From NCBI GenBank assembly GCA_963693085.1, contig OY856409.1, positions 1,162,548,249 to 1,162,612,248 on the forward strand: a stretch of 64,000 nt of DNA, read 5' to 3'. Positions 10,284 through 23,819 of this stretch are shown here, piece by piece (positions within the stretch are counted from its first letter, which is position 1; each line of letters opens with the position of its first letter). A program made the translations under genes and the position numbers. This stretch comes from Alisma plantago-aquatica (lineage: Eukaryota > Streptophyta > Magnoliopsida > Alismatales > Alismataceae). The notes beneath the pieces were generated by a model that searched no databases, was not told the origin of the DNA, and saw only the letters and a list, made by a program, of their open reading frames with translations.

Positions 10284-12200
10284 ACTATAGGGAAATATGG
10301 TAATAGAGAACGTAGTGGAAACAAAATTTTCTTGTCATATCTCCATGAACCAGTGGATTGTGTTAATAACTATGAATGGTAAGGAAGGTTTTCAAGGCAT
10401 ATACATGGTCCTGGAGCAAGTCCATCAACAATCCTTACAGTGACATGCTTCTTTCTCAAGCAGCACCACAGCAATTGTTGGTGGCGGATTCCTAGTGTAG
10501 CACCACAAATGGTAGTGAACAATGTTCTCCTAGCATGGTGGCAACAACGTCCATGCTTCCAAGTAGTTCACACAGACCACTGACAACTCTAGGCATTCCT
10601 CTATAACTGGCAGGAAGGAGTTGCCCCTCATGTTGTCAACATGCTAGCATTGACTTTCTCCCCTTTGGCTATCTCTCCCTTTTATGGTTAACATGCCTCT
10701 AGCTGTCATGTTACCATAATGTTGAGACTGGGAAACATATATTGAGAGCCTTGGCTACCCTACTTTATATAGGAGTGGATGGGACGAGGTTTACACAAAC
10801 TTGGGGACACGAGGAGACATATTTCATGAAGATTCAACTACTATGGATCATGAATCAATTGAATGGGATCCTAGTCAGTTGAGTGGCACTCCATTCGGTC
10901 GATTGGAACATTTTCCTATTTGCAAATAAATTGGATTTCAATGCAATTATTAAGGCACAATATGATGTCAACATCAATCTTTGATCAAGTCCTACTGATC
11001 ACCCAGTTGGTTGTCTGGACTTCTTAGTCAGTTGACTACACACTTCAGTTGGTCGAATCACATTCCCAGTCTGTCGAGTGGACACTCTAGTTAGCCAACT
11101 GTCAGCTAATGTTGTTTAAATTGATTACTGAAACACTTCTGTAATAAATTCAAACCTTATATATGAGTAAGCTCCTATTCCAAGTGCATCCTATGCATGT
11201 GACCCTATAGGTCCCAAATTATATTGGTGGTGAATGTATATAACTAGATTATGACATCACCAATAATGAGTGGTATGTCACAACACATCATTTCTACCCA
11301 AATAATTGGACAATTTAACAACAAATTCAACCTACAATCCTTGATCAGTGTAATATTGATAATATAGTTCCTTTTTTCTCTGATATCTAGATTGAACTCT
11401 AGGAATAGAATCGTCATCCCCTTAATTTTCAATCCATGTTCCTTGAACTAGATTGGACTATCTGAGATGCTTGTGAGCTCACATATCATATATTGATTCA
11501 CATGGGTATGGACATACATTTCTCACTATCTCTTATCAAGTGGCAAGGATATCAACTCCATAAGGAGGGACAAATCCCATCTACATCACTCATAGTCAAT
11601 CCCCATGTGTCATAACATACCCGAACATTACTTGTATTGAAACCCTTATTCAAAATCACGTTGGACGGTGTCAAAGTACATCAAACACCATGCGATGAGT
11701 GTAGTGACTTCAGGTATAAGAACTGCAATAACCACTATCATTATGAGAGTTGAATCTGACTACCATTCAATGATTTTTATGTATCATTCCCAAAGTGGGT
11801 ATGTCAGACACACTATTCTCTAATAGGTACCTATGTGCTTGGCTTGATATCACATATCATGAAAACTGAGATTCTTTCATCACTCGACACACATTCTTGT
11901 ATTATGTATTATTGTTGTCTATATTGTTTCCACAAAGATATCTTACTAAGGACATAATAAGAATGTATATACTCTTATAATACATATGATCTCATTGTTC
12001 CGGTCCTCAACCTAAAGACATATGCCATCAAGTAATATCTTTCTTTTATATATCTATCATCTTATACAATCATCTCATAATTAAACAAACGTATAGACTA
12101 AATATTTCCTTTATTAGTAATAAAATCTATTTACATGATGCCTCATTACAATCATCGTATGACTGGCTCTCTGGGCATACATACGAATATATCGCCAACA
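10283..12200 (-). repeat. Copia-like (SIRE-type?) LTR, minus strand
   Basis: Read on the minus strand it starts TGTTGGCGATATATTCG at 12200, a typical LTR opening, and runs about 1.9 kb to a decayed end before the primer-site remnant. A TATA-like CATATATAAGG lies on the minus strand at about 11158-11168. Near the end, TTTTGTTTCCACTACG followed by a TATTTCCC block resembles the close of large-LTR Copia elements as I recall them. I found no second LTR in the window, so this is a solo LTR or one end of a broken element. The interior, if any, was at 10046-10271. Confidence 0.5.
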
Positions 12201-12394
12201 TGACCAACTTCTCCCACATTGGTGATGATATATGGATCTCAAACCTACCATGAAAAATAAGTATGTGGATCAAATTCCTATGCATTTATATAAAATTAAG
12301 AAGGCTTAAATGTAAGATAATTTTAGAGTAAAATGATGTAAATGAATGCAAAACTAAGATGAAAATGCAACTAAAACTTAAATAAACATGCATT

Positions 12395-15060
12395 CATCAT
12401 ATGGATGTATCTGAAATGAAGGAGTTGAAGAAATAACCTTAGTAGTTATCGTAGAAAGTTTTGATATAGTTAATAACATCTCCTTGTATTTTTGTAGTAT
12501 TTTTGAGAAGAAGAAGGATGATTTTGTGAGGTTATGCATAGACTGCAAACACTTAAGAAAAGTGATTGTGAAAAATAAATACATGTATCATATCAGATAA
12601 AGGATGCCAAAATGTTCCAAAAGATAGATATGAGATTAGGGTATAGCCAATTCAAGATCAGGGAGGATGACATACATAAGATAACTTTTAGGATTTTGAA
12701 TGGTCATTATGAGTTCATAGTTATGTAATTTGGGTTAACCAATGCACCTTCATCTTTATGCATCCATTGAATAGAGTATCAAGTCATATCTAATTCAATT
12801 CATACTAGTGTTCATATATGATATATTGACCTACTCAAAGGATAGAGATGATCATGAGGAACATTTGCACTTACCTTTGAAGTTGTTATGAAAGCATCAT
12901 TTGTATCCAAAGTTTTAAAAGTGAAAGTTTCTGATGACCAAAATATATTTTCTTAGTCATGTCAAATTTAGTAATTAGATTTATGTAGACCAAAACAAGG
13001 TGAAATCTTTCTTAAAATTGGGATCAAATAAATACGCTGAAAAAGGTTTAGAGTTTTCTTAATATAGTTGGATATAGTAGAAGGTTAATTAGGAACTTTA
13101 ATAATATCTCCTTTTTGTTATCTAGAAAAACACAGTTTGGTGTATCATTTATTTGAAATGAAGATGTCAACAAAGAATGGGATATGCTATGTGTTGATGG
13201 AGGACAAGCAGGCAATCCCTTATTCTTGTAGAAATCAAGGAATCACAAGGAGAACTAATTGATGAATGATCAACACTTGGGCGTTGTAATCCTAGATCTA
13301 AATATTTATAGGAACTAACTTGTCCTAGAGAGAAAGATTTTTGAGACTAACTTTATAGGGACAATTTCCAGATCTTCACGGATCACAAGAACCTCAACTG
13401 TATCTTTTTGTTGTCGTATTTGAATGTGGGGCAATGGAGAAGGATCAAGTTCATCAAGGACTATGAATGTACAATATATTATCACCCATTAAAGGTGAAT
13501 GTTGTGTATGATACATTAAAATATAGTTGTCTTTTTCTTCATCAATAGACAAATTATAGTTGTATTCCACCACAAGCGATAAGAGGGACATGGTAGTGTC
13601 TCTTTGGTAGATGAACATGTAGATGAAAGTTTTATTGTTTGGTAACCTATTATCACCATTTTTGATAAATATTATGTTGATACTATAGACCAATGTGCAT
13701 ACATGGATGGTAAGGTGATGCATGACATCATATTATATTGGAAGAATAATCATGATAAGTTTCATGAAGAATATGATGGGGTATGTTTCTTTCATGATAG
13801 GTCTTTGTTCTAGAAGTAATTAGTTTTGGGAATATTTTTCTTGAGGAGGCACATAAATATAGGTAGTATATGCATCCTATAAGTACTACGATGTCCATAA
13901 TTATAAAAACTTGTATTAATTGCCAATAATGAATCTTGTTGTGGTAGAGTTTGTGATCAAATGTTCAGTTTTTCATCACATTAAGGCATAGCTTCAGAAG
14001 CATGTACGACTATTGCAATCATTGTAGACACCTAAGTGAAAGTGGGACTATATATATATTAATATAGACTTTGTTCTTTTTCTTCCTTGTAAATCTAAGG
14101 AATATGATTCCATATCGGTGAAATTTGACCATTTTACAAATGTATGTCATTTCATACTGGTTAAGACTACCTACATGGTTGAGTAGTTGGGGCTTATCTC
14201 TATTTGTGAGATACTTTGTCTACATGGTGCTCTAGTGACTAGTTCGAGACATAGGGGGCACATTATGAGTAGATTTTGGGATTATTTGCACGAAGCATTT
14301 GTGATTCGGTTGAAGTTTAGCACAACATTTCACAAACAAATAGATGGTCAACAGAAAAGGACCATACAAACACTGGAAGATCTTTGAGATACACAAGTGT
14401 TGTAGTTTAGGGGAATTTAGTGTATTCTTTCGAGTTTAATGTAATTTTATGAAATAAAAATTATCAGAGCATTATCAACATGGAACCATACACGACCTTG
14501 TACATAAGGTTTTACATATTTCCTATATGTTGGGCTGACATAGGAAAATATTAGATTCTGGTTCTTGAGTTTGATTCAGTGGATAATTGAGACAATCAAG
14601 GTCACCAAGAAACTATTGAAGGCAACACATGATTAGAAGAATTTATATTTTAATAATTGTAGAAGGCCTATTGAGTTCTAGTTGGAGACCTTTTAAATAG
14701 TATGGTCTCGTCTTGGAAGGGTGTTATGAGGTTTGGAAAGAAGGGTATTTTGGCTCCCAAATTAATAGGTCCACATCATGTGTTAGTAAAGTGGCCTACA
14801 AATTGCATTTATCCCTAGATTTAAGTTGTTTGCACAATGTTGTCCATGTTTCAATATTGAGGTAGTGTCATCCTAATACAGAGAAGTTGTGGAAACAATT
14901 TTATGTACATATTTATGATGATATATCATATGTTTAGGTTCTATAATTGGTTATAGAGAAACTTGTTTAGTAGTTGACAAAGAAGGATATAGTCCATGTG
15001 AAGGTTTTGTGGCATCATATGGTATTGAGGGGGTCGCGTTGCAGCTGGAGGTTGAGATGT
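12395..15060 (+). pseudogene. Decayed Ty3/gypsy pol (RT, RNase H, integrase, tail)
   Basis: Blocks in the right order but in several frames. RT: EMKELKK (about 12413), LCIDCKHLRKV (about 12530), MFQKIDMRLGYSQF (about 12610), GHYEFIVM, and FIYDILTYSK near 12815, where the family has the FIDD catalytic motif. RNase H tail: QIFTDHKNLNCIFL (about 13370) and KDYECTIYYHP. Integrase: IDFVLFLPC (about 14065), then LKFSTTFH and QIDGQQKRTIQTLEDL (14310-14385), where the catalytic Glu before Arg-Thr is Lys. The post-integrase part with LIGPHHVLV follows at about 14765. There are many stops and frameshifts. It is older than gypsy-B. No LTRs could be paired with it. Confidence 0.75.
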
Positions 15061-17585
15061 ATAGTTTTTATGTGTCTTTGTTTTAAAATTTCTAGGGAAA
15101 TTTCCTTGTCATGGGTTTATGATAGTATGTTTTTTTTCCTAGTTATACCCTAATCTTATTTTTTTCTTAGTTGACTTCTTTATTAAGAACTTGAATCAAA
15201 TCATTAAGAGAAAAGTCTAATTTATAACTAATTGCACTTTGTTTTCCCTAATTTCATGGAATACATAATTAATAGAATATAAGACAACTTAATTGCAAAT
15301 ATACCAAAATATATTTTAGTTTAAATCAATTTATGTATCATGTATGGTGTAGTTTTGGTACCTTTTAACCTTTTTGTATCATTTTTCTCCTTAAAGTTCT
15401 AACCCTATTCATAATCAAAGGTTTTTTGGTTTTGGTTCTTAGCCTATATTGCTGACCCTAGACCTTAATGGGTCTAAGGTTGAGGAGCATTCATGGCCTC
15501 CCTTGAAGCAAACTTGATGGGCCTAATATAAGTGGATTGGTGGGATGAGACTCAGTGGGTGTAATGGAGGTGAGTCTCGTGGCATGAAGAGTTGGACCTC
15601 AAGGGTGTTTATCTTGATGGGCAAGGTTGATGAGCACCTTGATGGGTTAAGTAGTGGAGGACTGTGATGGAATTTTTATTGAACTTCTATGGGTAAGGTT
15701 ATTGTTGACCTCAATTCTTGGTGATGCATACTTCAGTAAGGAAAGTGTTCAAGGACCTCAATGGGTGAAATAGTTGGATATGAATGAGGTTATGAGGATG
15801 TACCTCAATCACTTGGTGAGTTATTATTTGGATGGGTGTGGTGTATGAGAGATGTGGTGGTTATAGATATGTTTCACCTTGATAACCTATATGTGACCTC
15901 AATGGGTTGGAAGATGAAGTGTCTTGATGGGGTTTTTCACTCGGGGATGGATGGGTTACTAGTTAATGCATTTTTTAGATTTTCCTAGCATGGACTATAT
16001 GTACCCCTACCAATCAATCTTTGATTCATTTCACACAAAAACATGATGGAAAGCATGAATATGAGAAAAAGTGGTCTACGTGAACTCCAAGGAGCTTGAA
16101 GAGCATGGTTTGAAGCATGTATGTGCATGAAAGAACAAGTTCAAGCTCCTTTTGGTGGATCTAAAAAAATATAGATTTGTGTAAACAATTAATAATTTAA
16201 TGTATTGTATTCTTCTTATTCTCTTTTATGGCTATTTTCTCTCTCTTTCCATTTCATTGGATGAGCTCGATGGTGAACCATCGTTGGTCTTTGTCCATAT
16301 GGCTAAAAGTCCCTCCTTTTCTATCTTTTTGACTAAGCTTGACAAAGATCTTTCTTAGGAATATTGTCGATCTTTTGTGTTCTTTTGATGTCTATTTTAA
16401 GCCTTAGACGTGGCATTATTTCTTTTTCACATTTTTTCATCTTGAGGTCAGTGATATAGTTCGTTTTATCTTTCTCTCCCAACATGCATACCCTAATTTT
16501 GCTAAAAGCTTGGTTTTTAAGCCTATAAATGGAACTTTCGTGTTCTTTGTTTGTATAATAATTGATAAGGTTTTTTCCATTACCTCTTCTCTATTAAGTG
16601 GTGGTCCATGATAATAGAGTTAAGCCTCTATGTGTCCAAAATCCTCTACTTTCAAATTCGTCATTTTCCCTAAAAATACCTCTTTTATGAGATCTTTTAT
16701 GTAATGTTGAGTAAAATTGAAACAACTATTACTCCTACATATTTTGATGATTTTAAAAGTTGAAAATAACTTATTTTCTTAACTTTCATAATGGTGGAAA
16801 TTGTGGAGCATTGTTTTCATACCTTAAGGTTGCTCTTTAATAGATAAAATTGCTTTTTACGCACAATCTTGGTTTATCCATATATTTCTCATAACATGGA
16901 ATTTATAAAAAGAATTTACATGATTCTTTATGGATGTAATATGGAAGTAAATACTCAATCCTAGGTAAATCTTGAACCTTTATAAAGTACAGACTTGTCA
17001 TGGTCAAAAATGGTATATGGTCAAAAAAGGCAATCTAAACTGAGTATGGACACTCTGATGAATAATATGAGACTTGATATAGTTTGTAGAGTTTCTTATT
17101 CTTGATTTATTTTGTATAACATAAGTATTCTCAGTTTGTGCATTGGTTGTATCTTCAACAATGAGTCATTGGCCTAAATAATCAAGTGAAATCCCAAATA
17201 TGTATTTCCCTATAGCCGTAGAAACTATCCCATTGTTTAGAAGTTGGGATAGTGAAATGAGTGACCTTGTAGTAGTTATGTATTGGAAGAAGGTACTTAG
17301 AGTCATATACATCTAATTATATGGAAATATGAATACTTGTTTTCCTCAATATCCTAATATGTTTACATGTTCTTGAGTCTTGTATCTCCAGTGATATGTG
17401 AAAGAGACATGTGATTTTAGGATCTTTATAAGCATTGTAATGAGGTATTATGTCTTGAGTATCCCAAATAGGCTTAGTGATGTCAGTCGGCATTTGTGGC
17501 CCTACCAGTAAGTTTCTCACCATTGTGTACCTGCTTGTTTGTACTTGCACCAACAAAGGTGTGGCACAATCTTTTAGAGACATGT
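15061..17585. other. Unassigned AT-rich sequence
   Basis: No gene recognised. At 15470-15960 the phrase ACCTCAATGGGT or close variants (CACCTTGATGGGTT, GTCTTGATGGGG) recurs about eight times at irregular 40-100 bp spacing, a degenerate repeat. The position directly after the gypsy pol makes 3' LTR sequence of that element a reasonable guess. Confidence 0.4.
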
Positions 17586-17890
17586 AATGCTAAGATCTAG
17601 CATAGTGAGCTAAGGGACTTCATAGTTACTAGCTAGTGGTTTGCAAGGTACATATCAAACTACCCATGGAATAATAATAAAATAAGTAATCAAGTTGTTT
17701 AGTTACATCTATTCAACTAACTTGGTGAATCACACTGGATGGTTATATTGCTCTCCTACACTTTGTGATTATTGCTAGTATTATTCATATGTTTCATCCA
17801 TTAATGATTATGTCTTTTTTAGATTCAATGTGCATTCAATAAACATGCCTTTATGATCTTGTAGAAATTAGGTTGGTAGTTGTAGAATGT

Positions 17891-19402
17891 TGTTGGTCAT
17901 TATATCATATCTCTAGTAAATGTGTCCCACACTTGTTGTTTATCCACCATTTTTATAGTCAAATTCATTTTCAAGTTTTTCATAATGAGGATCCCTCCCT
18001 TGACATACAACAGTAGAAGGAGGTTGGTAGTGATATTCTAGTGATGTTATATATTCTCTCACATACTCTTGGGTATCAAAAAGGTGGTTTTATATTGGAT
18101 GTATCTCCAAATTGAGGTTTTGTCTTATATGCCTTATCTTTGAGAGCTCATGTTACAAACCTTGGAAGTTATATCTTTTCTATACAATTTGTGGGAAAGA
18201 TCATGAACTGGGATCATATATAGTAACCTATTTATGAATGAATAGATGGAGATATATCTTTGTTGATATCAAATTGAAAATTTTCTTTTCTATAATATGA
18301 TGGTAGACGGTGTGGATTATTGTAAGAAGGATGTTTTCTATTTGAGTAATTTCAATATTTTATCAAAGTTTCTACATGATGTGGTCAATTTTTGGTGCCA
18401 AGGGGACCATACCTCATATGTCTTCTTAATCACAATAGAGAAAAAAAAATCTTCAAGTATCTTCTCATGATTTGTAGAATTTTTCAAGGATATGTGCTCC
18501 AATTCCTAAACATCTAAAAGCGAGGAAAGTTATGTAGTCATAGAAGGTTTCACTTAGTAAATTAGTCTAATTACTCATATATCATGAAAAACTATAATAG
18601 AATCGATAAAGTGATACCAAGATATGCACAAGTAAAGCATTAGCTACCAAGAAAACTCAATTCCTATTCTACATTCAAAACTAGCAATTTCCATCTCTAC
18701 TGACACACAAGGCATACTACATAAAATCCCAAAGGAAATTTATAAGGTCTATAACTTTATCTTATAATAGTGAGAGACACATTTGGAAAGTTTCATGAAA
18801 AGGTTCCATCATATAAGCATGATATTCCAATATATAGTAAAAATCATTAAAATTGGTAATTTAAGGCATATTACACGTAAAATTCATGGTTTTATCTATA
18901 TGTAGTAATACGACCATATTCTTTCAATTTGATTCCCAACATTGAGTGAATAAGGTTCTAATCTCTATGTTCTCAATATTATAGCTATAGTTACCATAAA
19001 AGTCTATCTTTAGCCAATTTTTCATGCATTTTGTGAAGTTCAATGATTATTGGTAGAGAATACATCAGAAAAGTTACTAAACATAGTCTAAATCAGTCAT
19101 CATAGGCGATGATCTAGTCTCCAAATAGCCTATACACGAACCCTAGTTGCAAGGTTCTCTAATTATCTTAAACTTGTTCATTCTTTCATGTAGTGCCATC
19201 AACTGTTGTTGAATATATGCACGTTTCCTAAATTGCATGAGGTATGGTTTCTTCGACACCCAAAATTCAACCGTTTACATGATGTTGTCAAGTTTTAGAT
19301 CTTGTGTTATATGGGAGTCCTATGAACATGATAAAAAATATGTTACTATTGTTATATGGAAATTGTCAATGTGACTGACGTGGATTATGATATGAGTACA
19401 TA
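17891..19402. repeat. 1.5-kb direct repeat, copy 1
   Basis: Begins near GTTGGTCATTATATCAT and ends near GATATGAGTACAT. It pairs with 19437-20781 over its full length at roughly 90% identity by eye. It holds about 170 bp (about 19020-19190) missing from copy 2. No coding frame is shared. A 70-bp block before it (17586-17665, GACTTCATAGTTACTAGC) is echoed after copy 2 at 20870-20960, which suggests that the ancestral unit was larger. Confidence 0.8.
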
Positions 19403-19436
19403 AATGTGGTCAAGTTTTAGATCATGTTGTTATATA

Positions 19437-20781
19437 TTGGTCGTTGTATCATATATCCAGTAAATGTGTCCCACCCTTGTTGTTTATACACCATTTTTAT
19501 AGTCAAATTCATTTTCAAGTTTTTCATAATGAGGATCCCTCCCTTGACATACAATAGAAGAAGGAGGTTGGTAGTGATATTCTGGTGATGTTCTATATTC
19601 TTTCATGCACTCTTGGGTCTTAAAAGGGTGGTTTTATATTGGATGTATCTCCAACTTGAGGTTTTTTCTTATATGCCTTTTATTTGAGAGCTCATGTTAC
19701 AAACCTTAGAAATTACATATTTTTTATACAACTTGTGACAAAGGTCATGAATTGGGATCATATATAGTAACCTATTTATGAATGAATAGATGGAGATATA
19801 TCTTTGTTTATATCAAATTGAAAATTTTCTTTTCTATTTTATGATAGTTGATGATGTGGATTATTGTAAGAATGATGTTTTCGTTTATGTAATTTCAATA
19901 TTTTGTGAAAGTTTTGACATGATTTGGTGAATTTTGGGTGCCAAAGGGACCATACCTCATATGGCTTCTCAATTACCAATATACCAAAAAACATTTTGTA
20001 AATTAAATTCTCATGATTGGTAGAATTTTTTCAAGGATATGTTCTCCACTACCTGAACTTCTAAAAGATAGGAAAATTATGTGGTCATAGAAGGTTTCAC
20101 TTAGTAAATTAGTATAATTACTCATTTTTTATGAAAAAGGATAATAGAATCCATAAACTAATACTAGGATATGCACAAGTAAAGTATTAGATACCAACAA
20201 AACTCAATTCCTATTCTACATTCAAAACTAGCAATTTCCATCTCTACCCACACACAAGGCGTACTATATATAATCCCAAAGGAAATTTATAAGATCTAAA
20301 ACTTTAACTTATACTAGCGAGAAACACATTTCAAAATTTTCATAAAAAAGGTTCCATCATATGAGAATGATATACCAACAACTAGTAAAAATCATTAAAA
20401 TTGTCAACTTAAGGAATATTACATGTAAATTTCATGGTTTATCTATATGTAGTAAAAATATCATATTCTTTCAATTTGATTCCTAACATGCACTAAAGAA
20501 GGTTCTAATCTCTATGTTCTCAATGTTAAAGCTACAGATACCATAAAAGTCCATCTTTATCTAATTGCATTTAGTACCATCTATTGTTGTTGAATATAAG
20601 CAAGTTTCCTAAATTGCATGAGGTATGGTTTCGTCAACACCAAAAATTCAACCGTTTACATATGTGTCAAGTTTTAGAACTTGTTGTTGTATGGAAATCT
20701 TATGAATATGATCAAAGAATATGTTACTATTGTTATATGGAAATTATTAATGTGACTGACATGGGTTATGATATGAGTACA
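19437..20781. repeat. 1.5-kb direct repeat, copy 2 with internal deletion
   Basis: Follows copy 1 after only about 34 bp, with an offset of 1545 bp. The linker at 19408-19436 (GTGGTCAAGTTTTAGATC) itself resembles the end part of the unit at 19285-19313, as left by unequal recombination. Adjacent copies without an interior, primer site or TG/CA ends argue for tandem duplication rather than an LTR pair. Confidence 0.8.
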
Positions 20782-23700
20782 TGGGACATACTTGATATTT
20801 TATGTAGGTAACACGCCTATGAAATCATATACGATGTACTCACACTGACTGTGGCATGACGGGATCTTGCTGAGATTAGATAATCCTAATATCCTTTATG
20901 GTGGACTAGGTGACTTGTAGTCATTAACTAATAGTTGGATGGTACATAACAAACTACCTTTATAGTTATCTTGTTGTTCTCATGTTATATTACTTATATT
21001 TCTCTAATATGCCTTGTGTACACTATATTTTGTTATAGTGTCGTAAAATTAAGTGGATATAGTAGTACATGTGTAGTTTGATTACCAATAAGATGCTTTA
21101 TCTTTTGTTGGGACTTTGGTTTGACCCTCATGATTTTTGACCCTTTTTAAGATCTCAACACCTTACTCAGAGTCTTTCTAGAGAGGGGTTGCCTTCAGTT
21201 GGACATCAATGAGATGAACGTTTGAGTCGAGATTTGATGGTTTATTTAGGTCATCCTTATACACTGAGTCCTAGACAAGGTTTTTACATGGCTAAATAAA
21301 TGCAACTTAATTATTATATGTCTTTGTAATATAGTTATCCTCATATTGATCATATGAACATACATATCATTGTATAAAATAGTATTGACCTAGTCTCATA
21401 TGATGAATGTTATTCCATTACCTACTAAAATTTGAATATAATAGCCATTTTTTTGTGTCTACGTAAATCTTGTTAGATGTGTGCTTTATGTTTGTTCTTA
21501 CATGTTTTCTTTATGTAGATTTGCTAAGATCAATTTGGATTTATGACTTTCCATTTTCTCTTCGTGGTTTACTTGGCCTCCGTTGGACTTATGCCTGATC
21601 CCAAGGTTAATATTGATTCATTTCATAAATTCTCCCTAAATCTATTCCTTTTCATATTGGGCAAACCAACAATTAAAAATATAATTTCTCAAAATGGAAC
21701 ACTATAGAACTCAGATGCAATCCAAACAAACATTTAGCAAACATTTATCTTATCATTCATTGAATATAATATTAAGTGATTCCTAATATAGTAAGAAAAG
21801 AAGAAGGACTAAATAAACCTCTTAGACTACAATAGTAAACTTTTCACTTTATATATTCTAATTAACAACTTTTAGTAAACATGAAATTTATGCTCTATTC
21901 ATTAAATTTTATGCTTAGCATCAAGGTCATTAAAATTTAATGCATAATTACCATAGAAAAGTGGCCACTCACTTTAGATGATTTTTTTTAGGAATTTGAG
22001 CTCTAAAAGTCACCAATAATTTATAGCAATAAACACATTCACCATCACTAGCCCTTCAAGTTCTACTACTTAAAAATGATAGGAATTAGAAAAAGAAGTA
22101 AGATACATGGATGATTGTAATTAAAAGAAGAAAAATAGTCACAAATTTAGTATACAAAAAAAATAATAACAATTTATCAAAATCTACACAAGATTTCCTA
22201 TTTTCTCTAAGAAAGCTAAGATAATAGTCCCTACTAGTTTCAAGTAGGATTGGTTGCCACCAACCTTGATTCTCCTTCTCTTGAGAGACTTTAAATATCT
22301 ATAGGGTAGAGTGTTGGAAGTAAACTAACTTTTGTATTTTGCTTCATATATAGGTTGTTCACTTTCTTCACAACTGTCATTTTATCCCGTTCCTACTCTT
22401 TTTTTTCAATTTTATTTATTAGGATTTTCCAAATGGATGTTCAATTGACAATGTGTACTTTGGTTAGGCTGAGTTTAAAAAAATATTTCCTAGAAGAATT
22501 CTTATCAAATTTAGGGTATGACCTATCATCGGTAAAATGGATTCCCATATATCATGTTCATGTAACCCTCATTGATGTTTATGTCTTCTATTCTTTACTA
22601 GATCTCTGCTAGAGAAAATCCACTTACCCAAAATATGTAGAAACTCTAGTAACCCTTGCTTATTGTTCATAAAATTATCATATAATAAAACTATAATTTT
22701 GGATTATAATGTAATTAGTATAAGATTTGTTTTTATTTCATACTTACACTAGAAACACCCACAAATTCCCAACAACTGTATTCTAGAAGGGTATATCTTT
22801 GTATTGACCCTTATTAGTGTAATGAATAATTTATAGTGGTTCGATATCAAATAGATATTTTTAAGTAGAACTTGAGAAAATGAAGATATTAATGACTGAC
22901 ATCTAACCATTCGATAAAATATATGAGGTAGTGAGTTTATCCCAATACACATCAAGTTATTAATGATTTCAACTATTGATATTTTGTATTGTCCAATTTA
23001 AGGTTTCTATTGAACATGATATTTTAGGATTTTCATTAAAAACATCATATCAAATTATGTTATAAGAAATTAATGCTAATTACATAGTAATCGAACAAAA
23101 TACTAACAATCAAACAAAATACTAACTCTATATTGAGTAACTACACTCTTCATTTAACTCACAATAATGTAGTTTATTAGTTTTTAGTATCCATGTGCTC
23201 CTTAATGAAGTTTGTTTGTTGAATCTTTACAATCTCATCTTAGAGGAAGAAAGATACTTACCTTTGTCACATTCAATCATGGAGTCAACATAACATTAAA
23301 AATTGAGATCAAAGTTCCAATATAATCAAACGCTGAGAACACATGAATTGCAAATCTTGATATTGTAGAGATCAAGCTAATCTAGTCAATACAAACTTTG
23401 GTGCAAGTTGGTCAACTAAATAAGCACATAAATGGTCATATTGATGCAATAATACCACACAATCACCTCAACAAAATATCATAACAGATCGCCAGATGAT
23501 CATCAAGAGTAGAATGTCATTATCATTAAGCATATAGAAGTTATTACACCATCAATTTCTATCTTTAGGAATGATATATATAAACCATGCAAAAATATGT
23601 TTACATAATATGAATGAACAACTAAGCATCCAAAGCAGTAGCATAGAAATGACAACACAAGATAGGAAGGGGTAACCTGCGATGTACAACAATACCAAAG

Positions 23701-23819
23701 GGATACAATAATACATATGAAAAGCAACAAAATACTCATTCTTGATCATAATTCCTAATATATGCACCGAGTGACTGCACCCTCCATAGTGGTTACACGC
23801 ATAGTTTCCTACTAGCAAT
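20782..23819. other. Unassigned AT-rich sequence
   Basis: Three kilobases with no recognised gene, RNA or element ends. Reading frames up to about 90 codons (for example 22355-22612) have AT-driven composition and no recognisable motif. The first 180 bp carry the echo of the block found at 17586-17665. Confidence 0.5.

Noticed and set aside
17891..20781. Reading the two 1.5-kb copies as an LTR pair
   Set aside because: Only about 34 bp separates them; no TG/CA ends, primer site or polypurine tract.
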